A stretch of DNA of 64,000 nt from JACKCR01 sp041390305 (lineage in GTDB: Bacteria > Eisenbacteria > RBG-16-71-46 > CAIMUX01): positions 80,304 through 144,303 of the forward strand of contig JAWKQE010000018.1 in NCBI GenBank assembly GCA_041390305.1, read 5' to 3'. Positions 43,989 to 53,290 of this stretch are shown here, piece by piece. Below the pieces are notes generated by a model that was not told the DNA's origin, did no database searches, and saw only the letters and a list, made by a program, of their open reading frames with translations. Made by a program: the position numbers and the translations under genes. Every line of letters begins with the position of its first letter. The stretch's first letter is position 1.

Positions 43989-46355
43989 ATGGCGTACGTC
44001 GACCGCCGTCCTGCTCGCATCGTGGGGGCCTGTGCTGCCCTGGTCACCGCCGCCTCTCTGTCGATCTCGGCTTCTGCATTCGCCGCCCCGCCGGAAGGCT
44101 CCACCTGGAGCTACTACCGCCCCGGGAACACCGGCGTGATGGGGGACTACAGTGATGCGCTATGGATCTCCCCGAACGGAGATCCCTGGATCGGTGGCTA
44201 CGATCCGTTCTGGGAGGAGGGCGGCCTCTCCCGCTACATCGTGAGCGAGGACCGCTGGGAGAACTTCTCGAACGTCGACTATCCGATCGTCGGCAACTCC
44301 AACATCGTCGGGGCCAGTCGGGTGAGCGACATCGCGCCCGATGCATCCGGCGCTCTCTGGATGTCGATGTGGTACGGCGCGCTCTACTTCGATCCCGCTG
44401 TCGGGCCGGACTCCTTCCTCCGCTTCACGCCGGGTAACTCTCCCATCCCGCCAGGGCGGATCACCGACGTTGCTGTCGCGGACGACGGCTCGGTCTGGTT
44501 CTCGGCCATCACCGTCTCATGGGGGATCGGTGGGTTGGCCAGGTACGAGCCCGGCACCGGCACGTGGACGGTGTGGGACCATCAGACCAACGCGAACGGC
44601 TGGCCGGCCTGGAGTTCGATCAACCGGATCTGCACGCAGCCGAAGCCGGGTGGCGGCTATCGCGTGTTCGTGGACGGTGACTTCGGTCTCCGGATGTTCG
44701 ACAGCGCGACGCAGACGTTCACTTCCGTGCCCGGGAACGTGCTCGCAATCGCGGGGCAGTCTGCGTGTGACGATGCCGGAAACGCCTGGTTCATCCGCGA
44801 CGCGGGATCGGGACTCCCGTACTCGATCGACTACCAGCGCCCCGACGGAACCTGGGTCACTCCGACCGAGCCCTACATCGGCGCGGGGAACGACATGTGG
44901 GCGTTCCGCGCGCTCGGCAACGGCCAGGCTCTCATGGTCGACGGCAACAACGCGACGTTCCGCTTCGACGGAACGGCTTGGACGAGCCTCGGGATCTGGC
45001 GTCCCGGCGCGTTCACCTACGAAGTCGACATGGACGAGGTCGGCAACGTCTGGGTGAGCGGCAAGGAAGGCGCCGCGATGTGGGACGCGGAGACGAATCA
45101 GTGGCAGCGGTACCGGATCTCCAACACGGGGCAGATGGACAACTGGAGCCAGGACATCTCGCTCACTCCCGATGGGCAGGTCTGGATCACATCGAACGCT
45201 GCGCCGGGCATCGGCGGCATCAGCCGGTTCGACGGAGAACGCTGGCACAATCACAACGAGTATCACTACGGACTCGGTGAGGATTGGCCGTTCCCGACCG
45301 ACAACGCGGACTGCATCACGTTCCGTCCGTCCACCGGAAGCGTTGCCTTCAATCCGATGTTCAATGGGCTCGCCGAATGGAATGGGAGCGGGTATCAGAT
45401 CCTCGAGGCGGGGACGACCTCGGAAGGCCTCGTCGAGGACAGTGATGGCCGTCTCTGGATCCAGGGTCAGTACTTCAAGCTCCGCTACTTCGACGAAGTC
45501 GGATTCCACGACGTGCCGATCCTCGGTTGGGGAAACAACGTCGTCCAGGATCCCGACCGCCCCGGCACGGTTTGGGCCTGCGCTTCGGGTGAAGTGGTGC
45601 GGACGGACGGAAGCTATCGGTACTCGCGCGCCAATACCGAGTTGCCGGAGATCAACCCGATGCACGATGTCTTCACCGGTGTGGCTGCGGGATCGAACGG
45701 AGTCGCCTGGCTCGGAACCACCGAAGGGCTGTTCCGCCTCGATGCCGAGAACGGGACCCACGAGTGGTGGCATTCCAGCAACTCCGACATGCCGGGGGAT
45801 CAGGTGCTCCCGTTGGTCGTCTCTCCCGACGGTCGCGTCTGGTTCACGAACTTCGGAACGAACGGGATCGAGCCGTCCCTCGTCTGGTTCGACGGGACGG
45901 AGTTCGGAACGGTCACGTTGGCGGATGGGCTCCCGCACGCACAGATCTGGGACGCGGAGCTTCGCGTCGTGCCGGACGGATACGAAGTGTGGATGGCCTG
46001 CGCGAGCCGGGGGATCGCGGTCCTCCACGTCCCGATGGCCGACCCCGCGGGAGTCGGTGACATCGGCCCGACGCCGCTCGCTCAACTCCTTCCCAACTCG
46101 CCGAACCCGTTCGACGCGTCCACGCTGGTTCGGTTCACGCTCGCCCAGCCCACGCCGGTTCGCCTCGACATCTTCGATGCGCAGGGACGGAAGGTGCGGA
46201 ATCTCGTCGACCGGTCGATGGGCGCCGGGCTCCATGCGCTGGAATGGGACGGTAGGGACTCGGGCGGACAGCCCGTCGCCAGTGGCGTCTACTTCTCACG
46301 CCTCGACACGGGGTCGCAGGGAGAGCAGCAGCGTCGGCTGACGATCATCCGGTGA
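43989..46355 (+). CDS. Secreted two-component-propeller-like protein with sorting module, paralogue A
   Basis: This 788-residue protein has a good ribosome binding site (AAGGAG) and a signal peptide ending SASAFAA. The mature part begins TWSYYRPGNTGVMGDYSDAL and consists of about a dozen propeller blades with an LWISPNGDPWIGGYD or DVAVADDGSVWFSAI core and W-x-x-Y/F ends, similar to the two-component regulator propeller family, but without a kinase. The final ~85 residues form the sorting module (NSPNPFDASTLVRFTL, IFDAQGRKVRNLVD, WDGRDSGGQPVASGVYF). The neighbour at 46767 is a paralogue of exactly the same length. The shared operator at 43848 is 118 bases upstream, so it is probably under the ArsR-like regulator. 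The ligand is unknown. Confidence 0.85.
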   Translation: MAYVDRRPARIVGACAALVTAASLSISASAFAAPPEGSTWSYYRPGNTGVMGDYSDALWISPNGDPWIGGYDPFWEEGGLSRYIVSEDRWENFSNVDYPIVGNSNIVGASRVSDIAPDASGALWMSMWYGALYFDPAVGPDSFLRFTPGNSPIPPGRITDVAVADDGSVWFSAITVSWGIGGLARYEPGTGTWTVWDHQTNANGWPAWSSINRICTQPKPGGGYRVFVDGDFGLRMFDSATQTFTSVPGNVLAIAGQSACDDAGNAWFIRDAGSGLPYSIDYQRPDGTWVTPTEPYIGAGNDMWAFRALGNGQALMVDGNNATFRFDGTAWTSLGIWRPGAFTYEVDMDEVGNVWVSGKEGAAMWDAETNQWQRYRISNTGQMDNWSQDISLTPDGQVWITSNAAPGIGGISRFDGERWHNHNEYHYGLGEDWPFPTDNADCITFRPSTGSVAFNPMFNGLAEWNGSGYQILEAGTTSEGLVEDSDGRLWIQGQYFKLRYFDEVGFHDVPILGWGNNVVQDPDRPGTVWACASGEVVRTDGSYRYSRANTELPEINPMHDVFTGVAAGSNGVAWLGTTEGLFRLDAENGTHEWWHSSNSDMPGDQVLPLVVSPDGRVWFTNFGTNGIEPSLVWFDGTEFGTVTLADGLPHAQIWDAELRVVPDGYEVWMACASRGIAVLHVPMADPAGVGDIGPTPLAQLLPNSPNPFDASTLVRFTLAQPTPVRLDIFDAQGRKVRNLVDRSMGAGLHALEWDGRDSGGQPVASGVYFSRLDTGSQGEQQRRLTIIR

Positions 46356-46475
46356 CCTGACGACCGGGGTGACCCGGTGATCCGATGTTCCGGTCATCCT
46401 TGGTAACTCGTTGCCTTGATGATCGATATCCGACAGCGGGCGTCCCGATGACGCGATGAGCCGACTGGGTCGGCA

Positions 46476-46516
46476 GCCGATGGCCGAGGCCCGCAAGCCT
46501 CGGCCATCGGCTTTTT
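46476..46516 (+). terminator. Strong rho-independent terminator
   Basis: GCCGATGGCCGAGGC at 46476-46490 pairs perfectly over 15 bases with GCCTCGGCCATCGGC at 46497-46511 (6-base loop CCGCAA), followed by TTTTT. It lies 120 bases after paralogue A and separates it from paralogue B. It is the clearest terminator in the window. Confidence 0.92.
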
Positions 46517-46651
46517 CGTGTTTCTTGTATCGTTTCCACTCAGGGATTGCTCTGGGAGAGCGGGGACCAACTATACTGGAGCGACGGGCAAGCCTCAGGG
46601 GTCCCGATCTGGGCGGATGTAGCAGTCGTTCATCCGCCTCGTTCTTGAAGA

Positions 46652-46675
46652 TGCTTTCAGTAAATATTGAAAGCA
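46652..46675. promoter_or_regulatory. Palindrome upstream of paralogue B
   Basis: TGCTTTCA (46652-46659), spacer GTAAATAT, TGAAAGCA (46668-46675): perfect 8-base arms with an AT-rich 8-base spacer, 91 bases before the start of paralogue B. It differs from the CATATGCAA palindrome, so paralogue B may answer to a different regulator. The regulator is not in the window. Confidence 0.6.
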
Positions 46676-46766
46676 GCGAACGGGAAGACCGGCGAGGGGG
46701 GAACCTCCCCTTGGGTGATGTGAAACGCAATGGGAAGTGGCCACTTACGCGTGGCTGAGGTGCGGT

Positions 46767-49133
46767 ATGCGAGTTTCTGTCCTGACCTTCTGCCTTGGGG
46801 TGGCAATCAGCGTCGGCTTGGCCACAGGGAGCCAGGCCGCCGAGACCTACTCGTGGCGGTACTACCGGCCCGGGAACACGGGGATCCAAGGCGACAACAA
46901 CCTCGCGATCTGGATCGCTCCGGACGGGGACCCGTGGATCGCGGGATACGACGCCATCCAGGGAGAGGGCGGCATCGCCAAGTTTCTCCAGTCCGAGAAC
47001 CGCTGGTTCAATGTGTCGAACGTCGACTACCCCGTGATCGGAAGCCAGTACGAGGAGGGCGTGGTTGTCGTCACGGAGATGATCGACGACGGACTGGGAA
47101 ACCTCTGGATCGGAACGATGCGGGGCGCACTCCGAATGGACCTCGCGGGGGGGCCAAGCACCCTCGAGAGACTCGGTCCCTGGAACTCCGCACTTCCCGG
47201 AGGGGTCACGCAGGACATGTCCCGCGCCCCCGACGGATCCATCTGGATCTCCGCGAGTTCGTCGGTCTGGGCGGGTGGAGGTCTCACCAAGTTCGTTCCC
47301 GGGACCGGGGCGTGGTCACACATCGACGAGCATGGCGGGCTCTATATAGCTACCCAACCCAAACCGGGCGGTGGGTACTACCTCTGGGCCACCGGCGAAG
47401 GCTTCTCCCCGATGGAGCGGTGGACGAGCACCACACAGACGTGGGAGAGCTATCCGGTAACCGCCGGGAGTCCTTCGCACCTCGTCTCACGTGAGTCCGT
47501 CGACGCCGACGGCAACGTTTGGATGCAGCGTTGGGTGGGCACGCAGGGGCAGGAAACCCTGGACTGCATGCGCCCCGACGGGACCTGGATCACACCCCCA
47601 CTGCCCCCGATGCACCCGCAGGTCGGTGTCGCGGCTCTGCGGGCATTCGGATCTCTCCAAGCCCTGGTCGTGAACGGCTATGGCGATCTCTACAGGTTCG
47701 ATGGCTCGACCTGGACGAACTTGGGCGCGGTTCCTCACACCGGATACATCGATGACCTCGAGATCGACGAGTCCGGAAACATCTGGTTGTGCGGAAGCGG
47801 CGTGGGCGGCGCGATCCGCCGCGACGTTGGAACGGGGGAGTGGCAGCGCTACCGGCTCACCAACACGGGCCAGTTCGATCTCTTCAACCAGGACATCGCC
47901 GTCGATCCGAACACAGGCGACATCTATGCGTGCGCGAACGCCTCCGCGGGTGTCGGCGGAATGGTGAAGTTCGATGGCGAGCGGTGGGCCTGCTTCGTCA
48001 ACGACCTCGGCTACGGACTGTCGGAACCCTGGCCGTTCCCGGGCGCTCCCCAGAGCGAGGCGGTTCATGTTCGTTCGTCGAATGGGCACGTCGTCGTGAA
48101 CCCGATCAACATGTTCACATTCGAGTACGATGGGACGGACTGGGGGGAAGTGCCGGGCGCCTTCGATCAGATGGTGGCCTACGTCGAAGACTCTGAGGGC
48201 CGGGTCTGGGGAATGGGGCACTACGGGGGCCTCGGGATCTTCCAGAACGGCGGATTCCTTCAGGTCGACTCGGGCGGGTGGAACGGGAAACTGCAACTCG
48301 ACCCCGCGCGTGCCGGCACGGTATGGGCGAACGAGGACTGGAAGATCCTACGAACCGACGGGACCTACGAGTTCGCTCGGGCGGTCGAGGACTTCCCCGA
48401 GCTCATTCCCAACGTCTCGACCTTCCAGGGGCTCGCCGTCGATGCGGACGGTACCTGTTGGGTGTCGTCCGAAGGAGTGAACGGTCACGTCCTCTACCAC
48501 GTGGACCCCGGCGACGGGAGCTACCAGGCGTGGCAGAACGGACTCGGCTGGCCCTTCCCCGGGGACCATGTCTACCCCGAGAAGGTGTCTCCCGACGGCA
48601 GGCTGTGGATGTCCTACTCGAGTGACTTCCCGGCGACGGAGCACGGACTCTTCTGGTGGGACGGAACGAACATCGGTGTGTTCGAGTCCGAACCCGGATC
48701 GTTCTTCGGATTTCCGGATGGTCCGCTCCAGGACGTGGAAGTGAAGCCGATCTCCGGAGGGTACGAACTCTGGATGAGCGTCATCGGACGAGGAATCGCC
48801 GTCCTCGAGGTCAGTGGTTCGGATCCGGCGGCGATCGACGATCTCGTGTCGGCGGAGCCGGGTGATCTCCTGCAGAACTACCCGAATCCGTTCCATGATT
48901 CGACCCGCATCACCTGGTCCATCCCCGAGGCGGGAAGGACGCGACTCTCCGTCTTCGACGTGGGTGGACGGATGGTTCGGACCCTGGTGGACGGCGATCT
49001 CAGCCCGGGCAGCCACGAAGTGACTTGGGACGGGCTCGACGGGAACGGTCGTCAGATGGGCAACGGAATCTACTTCTACCGGTTGGAGTCGGGTCGGATG
49101 CGGGACGAACGCCGGATGGTGCTCGTGAGGTAG
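46767..49133 (+). CDS. Secreted two-component-propeller-like protein with sorting module, paralogue B
   Basis: This 788-residue protein starts at ATG 46767 after GAGGTG. It has a signal peptide (SVLTFCLGVAISVGLATG) and the same blade plan as paralogue A: YSWRYYRPGNTGIQGDNNLA, WIAPDGDPWIAGYDA, FNVSNVDYPVIGSQ, and so on, ending with the sorting module (QNYPNPFHDSTRITWSIP, SVFDVGGRMVRTLVDG, WDGLDGNGRQMGNGIYFYRL). Its coding length is exactly that of paralogue A, which points to a tandem duplication. It has its own upstream palindrome and a terminator on either side, so it is a separate transcript. Its role is unknown; a surface-exposed binding protein is likely. Confidence 0.85.
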   Translation: MRVSVLTFCLGVAISVGLATGSQAAETYSWRYYRPGNTGIQGDNNLAIWIAPDGDPWIAGYDAIQGEGGIAKFLQSENRWFNVSNVDYPVIGSQYEEGVVVVTEMIDDGLGNLWIGTMRGALRMDLAGGPSTLERLGPWNSALPGGVTQDMSRAPDGSIWISASSSVWAGGGLTKFVPGTGAWSHIDEHGGLYIATQPKPGGGYYLWATGEGFSPMERWTSTTQTWESYPVTAGSPSHLVSRESVDADGNVWMQRWVGTQGQETLDCMRPDGTWITPPLPPMHPQVGVAALRAFGSLQALVVNGYGDLYRFDGSTWTNLGAVPHTGYIDDLEIDESGNIWLCGSGVGGAIRRDVGTGEWQRYRLTNTGQFDLFNQDIAVDPNTGDIYACANASAGVGGMVKFDGERWACFVNDLGYGLSEPWPFPGAPQSEAVHVRSSNGHVVVNPINMFTFEYDGTDWGEVPGAFDQMVAYVEDSEGRVWGMGHYGGLGIFQNGGFLQVDSGGWNGKLQLDPARAGTVWANEDWKILRTDGTYEFARAVEDFPELIPNVSTFQGLAVDADGTCWVSSEGVNGHVLYHVDPGDGSYQAWQNGLGWPFPGDHVYPEKVSPDGRLWMSYSSDFPATEHGLFWWDGTNIGVFESEPGSFFGFPDGPLQDVEVKPISGGYELWMSVIGRGIAVLEVSGSDPAAIDDLVSAEPGDLLQNYPNPFHDSTRITWSIPEAGRTRLSVFDVGGRMVRTLVDGDLSPGSHEVTWDGLDGNGRQMGNGIYFYRLESGRMRDERRMVLVR

Positions 49134-49155
49134 CCAATTCTCCTCGATCTCGCCG

Positions 49156-49188
49156 ATGCGGCCGCGCGCTCGTCGCTCGCGGCCGCAT
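49156..49188 (+). terminator. Terminator-like hairpin after paralogue B
   Basis: ATGCGGCCGCG at 49156-49166 pairs with CGCGGCCGCAT at 49178-49188 across an 11-base loop, followed by TGCGTTTCG. It lies 22 bases after paralogue B, before the convergent small membrane protein gene. A U-run is short. Confidence 0.65.
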
Positions 49189-49279
49189 TGCGTTTCGGGG
49201 CACGGGTCTCGGACCGTTGCCGACTGCGGTCCGGCGCGCTTCGCGTGACACAGGGCGGGATCACCGGCTCAGGGACGGT

Positions 49280-49651
49280 TCAGAGAGTCTGCGACATCCG
49301 GTTGCCGACGTACCGGTAGTCCCCGAAGGCGAGAATCGCCATGAAGACCACCGGAAGAAGGAAGAGCCCGATCGCGAACGGAAGGTCCTGTCCGAAGCAC
49401 TTTGCGAGTTCGAGGTAGACGAGGAACCCGATCACGATGTTCGCGACCGGGACGAAGAAGAGGACGACCCACCAGAGCGGACGGTCGACGATCTCGAGCA
49501 GCACGATGATGTTGTAGATCGGGATGAGCGCGGCCCAGCCGGGCTTTCCGGCCTTCTCGTACACCTTCCAGGAGATGAGGAACGTGACCGCGAGGACGGC
49601 GAGGTAGAAGAACAGGAAGCCAGCGTTCAGGATCGCACCGATGATCTCCAT
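49280..49651 (-). CDS. DUF5684 small membrane protein
   Basis: This 123-residue membrane protein has three to four helices and the family mark KVYEKAGKPGWAALIPIYN in the first loop, plus WWVVLFFVPVANIVIGFLVY. DUF5684-type proteins are short bacterial membrane proteins of unknown role, sometimes near signal peptidases. The start at 49651 has GAGGAG 5 bases upstream. No partner gene is adjacent. Confidence 0.8.
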   Translation of the reverse strand: MEIIGAILNAGFLFFYLAVLAVTFLISWKVYEKAGKPGWAALIPIYNIIVLLEIVDRPLWWVVLFFVPVANIVIGFLVYLELAKCFGQDLPFAIGLFLLPVVFMAILAFGDYRYVGNRMSQTL

Positions 49652-50026
49652 GGCGTCTCCTCGATGAGGGCCTGCGGGGCCCTTCGGATGGTCGGACTCG
49701 GTAAGTGCCGAGTCTCGATGTCACTCGAGCGTTGGGAACGGGGAGCCACAATTCTAGGGAGGCGCGATCCCGGCCGCAATCGTCCTCCTCCCCAGGCACT
49801 CGTCGGGAGAAACGTTGGCCCCTCCCACCTGCTGGCCGGCCGTCGAGGAGAGACTCTGCCGCCGCTTCCGTGCCGTTCCGCGGTAGCCTCGGCTTCTGCC
49901 GACGGAAAAATGCTAGGATGCTCGTTCCCTTTCGCGGAAGCATCTTGCCGGGCCGTCCAAGTCGTTGGCGAAGCCGATTGCCGCGGGGGCGATGACTTTC
50001 CCGGATACGGCCATGGAGACTCGGAG
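49652..50026. other. Intergenic region, no gene seen
   Basis: These 375 bases lie between the divergent DUF5684 and UPF0149/SEC-C genes. I found no supportable gene. An A-rich patch near 49905-49925 (CGGAAAAATGCTAGGATGC) could belong to a promoter of the SEC-C protein gene, though no clear -35/-10 pair is visible. Confidence 0.45.
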
Positions 50027-50788
50027 ATGAACCCGACCACCGACCTCACGCCCGAGACGATCGAGCGTCTCACCTCGTTCCTCGAATCGCCGGATCGTCC
50101 GAAGGGGACGTTGGGGTACGTCGGGCTCCGCGGCTACCTGTTTGCGATCGCGAACGCTCCGCGGTTCGTCCCACCGTCCGAGTGGCTCCACCGGATCTTC
50201 GGCCCCAACGGACGCGAAGAGATGATCTGGGATGGTGAGGAGGCGGTGCAGCTCATCTCGACCGGGTTCATGGCGGTGTGGAACGACGTCGCTCGTGATC
50301 CGGAGGAAGCGGATGAGCCCGCGAAGACAGGGGACGGTCCGGCCACGGATGAGCTCCTACTGAACCGGCTCATCGGAGGCGACTCTGCGGACGAGGCTGT
50401 CCGTCGGGATTGGTGCGCCGGGTTCCAGGTGGGATGGGAACTCGTCGAGTCCTCGTGGGAGGACGCGCTCGAGGGCGTGGCGGACGAACATGTGAGGTGG
50501 TTCAATGTCTGCCAGCTCTGCATCCGATACTTCGCGGACCCGGAGGCTCACTGGGCAGATTCCGAGGTGTCGGAGGAAGAGCGGGGTCAGAGGGCGGAGC
50601 GAATGAACGAGATCTTCCCGACGGCCTTACGATCCTATGCGCGATTGGGGCGTGTGCTTCACCGGAAGAACGCCGAACGTCGTTCGTCGGGTCTGCAGCG
50701 GCCGGTGCGAGTGGAGAAGGGGCCGGGTCGGAACGACCCCTGCCCCTGCGGTAGCGGGAAGAAGTACAAAAAGTGTTGCCTCCACTGA
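50027..50788 (+). CDS. UPF0149-like protein with C-terminal SEC-C metal-binding motif
   Basis: This 253-residue protein has an N-terminal part like the UPF0149 (YgfB/YecA) family (LTSFLESPDRPKGTLGYVGL, then GYLFAIANAPRFVPPSEWLH, and FQVGWELVESSWED). It ends with a SEC-C motif, GPGRNDPCPCGSGKKYKKCC, which binds zinc through CxCx8CC. Proteins of this layout (YecA-type) bind the ribosome or SecA-linked machinery. The start is the ATG at 50027, with a GGAG site upstream. It converges with norR, whose stop lies 19 bases beyond. Confidence 0.88.
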   Translation: MNPTTDLTPETIERLTSFLESPDRPKGTLGYVGLRGYLFAIANAPRFVPPSEWLHRIFGPNGREEMIWDGEEAVQLISTGFMAVWNDVARDPEEADEPAKTGDGPATDELLLNRLIGGDSADEAVRRDWCAGFQVGWELVESSWEDALEGVADEHVRWFNVCQLCIRYFADPEAHWADSEVSEEERGQRAERMNEIFPTALRSYARLGRVLHRKNAERRSSGLQRPVRVEKGPGRNDPCPCGSGKKYKKCCLH

Positions 50789-50807
50789 TCTGATCCCACG
50801 GCTTGGG

Positions 50808-52481
50808 CTACTCCCGCACTCCCAGACGACGTGCGAGGTGGTGGAGGTTACCCCGATCCATTCCGAGTTCCCGCGCCGCCGCTGCCCAGTTGCCGGAGTG
50901 ACGCGCGACCGCGGCTCGGATGACGATGCGGCGGAACTCGTCGATCCGATCTCGTAGTGGCCCGCGGTGATTCACCAGTTCACCGATGTCTTCCCGGCCT
51001 GAGGATCTCTCGAACGCACTGCCGCCCGGAGGCTCCGAAGCGGAGGAGTCCGAATCGACGGATGACAGGACGCGTCCGGGCAACCCTTGCTCCTCCGCGA
51101 CGATGCTCTCGCCGACACGGGTCGTGTCGCGGAAACCGTGGACGCGGAGTCCGAGCAGTTCCCGCGGGATCATGACGACGTCCGCGCGTGTGGTGCCGGC
51201 CGCCGCCCGTACGACGGCGCGCGAGATCACGTTCTCGAGCTCCCTCACGTTTCCGGGCCACTCAGCTGCGAGGAGAAGCTCGCGAGCTTCCGCGGAGAGC
51301 CGGATTGCGCCGAGTCCGAGCCGGCGGCGCGTCTTCTCCATGAAGTGCGCGGCGAGGAGTGGAATGTCGTGGAGACGTTCGCGGAGCGCAGGTACCCGGA
51401 TCGGATAGACCGCAATCCGATGATAGAGGTCCGCACGGAACCGTCCGTCCGCGACTTCCCGTTCGAGATCGCGGTTGGTCGCGGCGAGAATCCTCACGTC
51501 GACACGACGGATCTTCTCGTCTCCGACGCGTTGCACTTCTCCTTCCTGAAGTGCACGAAGCAGCTTCGGCTGGAGCGTGAGTGGAAGTTCACCGACCTCG
51601 TCGAGGAAGAGTGTGGCGCCGTGGGCGAGTTCGAACTTCCCCGTGCGATCGCGTGTCGCACCCGTGAAGGCACCGCTCACGTGTCCGAACAGCTCGCTCT
51701 CCGCGATCGCTTCCGGCAGCGCGGCGCAGTTCACCTGGATGAGTGGCTCGTCCCGGCGACGCGAGAGCCGGTGGAGCTGGCGTGTCACGACTTCCTTCCC
51801 GACGCCGGTTTCGCCGGTGATGAGCACGGGCAGGTCACTTCCGGCGACTACGTCGATTTCCTTGCGAAGTCTCGTCATCGCCGGGCTCGAACCAACGAGA
51901 CCCTCGTCATCGCGGAGTGCGCGCTGCAACTCCTGTACGAGTGCGCCCTGCCGCTCTGCTCTCTGCTCGAGCGCCTCGATCAACGCCGTCGTGTGAAGGG
52001 CGGCCCCGGCGAGCGCTCCGAGAGCGGTGAGGATGCTTGCGTCGATTCCGTCGAACGCGTCGGGTGCGAGGGCATCCGCTGTGAGCGCGCCGACCACCTT
52101 GCCTGACTCCGCGAGTGGACAGCCGAGGCAGGCGTGGATGTGCTCGAGCGCGTGAGGGTCGGCCTCGAGCTGTCCGTCGAACGGATCCGGGAGCGCGCTG
52201 TCGGGAGGGAACAGAACCGGTTTGGTCGCGGCCAGGATCAGGTCCAGCCGGGGATGCTCGCTCCGCGGGTACCGGCGAGCCAAGGCTTCGTGCGTCAGCC
52301 CGTGGGCGGCCACCGGGACGAGGACGTCGCCGTCGAGACGCAGAAGACAGGCGGCGTCGAACGGGATGATCTCCCGTACGGCGCCCAAGAGTCGTTCGTA
52401 CCGGTCGGCGGCTGCGAGTGACGACGTGAGATCTCGCGCGATGTCGATGAGCGCGTCGAACGATTGTTGTGAAATGGACAT
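50808..52481 (-). CDS. norR: NorR, nitric-oxide-responsive sigma-54 activator
   Basis: This 557-residue protein is a NorR-type enhancer-binding protein. The GAF domain (about 1-170) would hold the non-haem iron that binds NO; its sequence has EIIPFDAACLLRLDGDVLV and LGCPLAESGKVVGALTADAL. The AAA+ domain (about 190-420) has Walker A ITGETGVGKEVV, the sigma-54 contact loop GAFTGA, and Walker B TLFLDEVGELP. A short linker leads to a Fis-type HTH near the end (NWAAAARELGMDRGNLHHLA). The ATG at 52481 has GGAG about 10 bases upstream. The gene is divergent from the Ric/qNOR genes with a palindrome and a sigma-54 promoter in between. It should activate them when NO is bound. Confidence 0.93.
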   Translation of the reverse strand: MSISQQSFDALIDIARDLTSSLAAADRYERLLGAVREIIPFDAACLLRLDGDVLVPVAAHGLTHEALARRYPRSEHPRLDLILAATKPVLFPPDSALPDPFDGQLEADPHALEHIHACLGCPLAESGKVVGALTADALAPDAFDGIDASILTALGALAGAALHTTALIEALEQRAERQGALVQELQRALRDDEGLVGSSPAMTRLRKEIDVVAGSDLPVLITGETGVGKEVVTRQLHRLSRRRDEPLIQVNCAALPEAIAESELFGHVSGAFTGATRDRTGKFELAHGATLFLDEVGELPLTLQPKLLRALQEGEVQRVGDEKIRRVDVRILAATNRDLEREVADGRFRADLYHRIAVYPIRVPALRERLHDIPLLAAHFMEKTRRRLGLGAIRLSAEARELLLAAEWPGNVRELENVISRAVVRAAAGTTRADVVMIPRELLGLRVHGFRDTTRVGESIVAEEQGLPGRVLSSVDSDSSASEPPGGSAFERSSGREDIGELVNHRGPLRDRIDEFRRIVIRAAVARHSGNWAAAARELGMDRGNLHHLARRLGVRE

Positions 52482-52493
52482 CGTCGTTGTCTC

Positions 52494-52520
52494 CAGCACA
52501 ACGAGACAGTCGTTGTGCTG
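52494..52520. promoter_or_regulatory. Palindrome, probable NorR binding site
   Basis: CAGCACAACGA (52494-52504), spacer GACAG, TCGTTGTGCTG (52510-52520) is a perfect 11-base inverted repeat. It lies 13 bases upstream of the norR start and 47 bases upstream of the sigma-54 promoter, an enhancer-like position. Canonical NorR sites have GT-N7-AC cores and usually occur as three copies. Only one long palindrome is evident here, so binding by NorR is inference. Confidence 0.7.
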
Positions 52521-52566
52521 ATGACAACGTACGACGCAAGTCGCTGCGAAACAAGGGGCAAACAGC

Positions 52567-52583
52567 TTGGCACGAAGGGTGCT
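52567..52583 (+). promoter_or_regulatory. Sigma-54 promoter of the Ric/NO reductase genes
   Basis: TTGGCACG-AAGG-GTGCT matches the -24/-12 consensus (TTGGCACG-N4-TTGCT) with one mismatch; the GG at 52569-52570 and the GC at 52581-52582 are separated by the required 10 bases. Transcription should start near 52594, 17 bases before the Ric start codon, and NorR provides the activator. Confidence 0.85.
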
Positions 52584-52610
52584 ACGGAAGGTGGGAAAGG
52601 AGACCTGACC

Positions 52611-53276
52611 ATGACCACCCTCGACCCGACCATGACCCTCGCGGCACTCGCCACCGAACAGCCCGGCGCGTCCCGCGTCTTCCATCGACTCGGACTGGAC
52701 TTCTGCTGCGGTGGGAAGCGCCCCCTGTCGGACGTGTGCGCGGAGCGCGGTCTCGACGCCGCCGGCATCCTGGCGGAGATCGAGGCGGCGCGACCGGAGG
52801 TGGATCCGGTCCTTTGGACGGAGCGCCCCCTCTCCGACCTCGTCGACTTCATCGTGAACCACTACCACGCCCGGTTGCGCCAGGAGCTGCCCGAACTCGT
52901 GGCGCTGGCGCGACGGGTCGAGACACGTCACGAGGACAAGTCGACCTGTCCGAAGGGCCTGGCTGATCACCTGGAGGCCGTCCATGCCTCTGTTCTCGAT
53001 CACCTCCATAAGGAGGAGCAGATCCTCTTCCCGCTCATCCTGCGCGGGGAGTCCGAGTTCGTCGGCGGACCGATCCAAGTGATGGAACTCGAGCACGACG
53101 ATCACGGCCGGAACCTCGAGATCATCCGCGAGCTGACGAACGGCCTGACGCCTCCCGAAGAGGCATGCACCAGCTGGCGCGCTCTCTACCTGAGGCTCGA
53201 TGCGCTCGAGGCGGAGCTGATGGAACACATCCACCTCGAGAACCATGTCCTCTTCCCGCGCGCCACCGAAGCGTGA
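52611..53276 (+). CDS. ric: Ric/YtfE/ScdA di-iron repair protein
   Basis: This 221-residue protein repairs iron-sulfur clusters damaged by NO and other stresses. The N-terminal ScdA domain shows LAALATEQPGASRVFHRLGL followed by DFCCGGKRPLSDVC. The hemerythrin-like di-iron domain carries the His/Glu ligands: HYHARL, LEAVHASVLDHLHKEEQILF, MELEHDDHGRNL and MEHIHLENHVLFPR. The start at 52611 follows AAGGAG. It is the first gene of the NorR-controlled unit; the NO reductase gene begins 14 bases after its stop. The gene symbol depends on the tradition used (ric, ytfE, scdA). Confidence 0.93.
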   Translation: MTTLDPTMTLAALATEQPGASRVFHRLGLDFCCGGKRPLSDVCAERGLDAAGILAEIEAARPEVDPVLWTERPLSDLVDFIVNHYHARLRQELPELVALARRVETRHEDKSTCPKGLADHLEAVHASVLDHLHKEEQILFPLILRGESEFVGGPIQVMELEHDDHGRNLEIIRELTNGLTPPEEACTSWRALYLRLDALEAELMEHIHLENHVLFPRATEA

Positions 53277-53290
53277 CGGAGGTGATTGCG

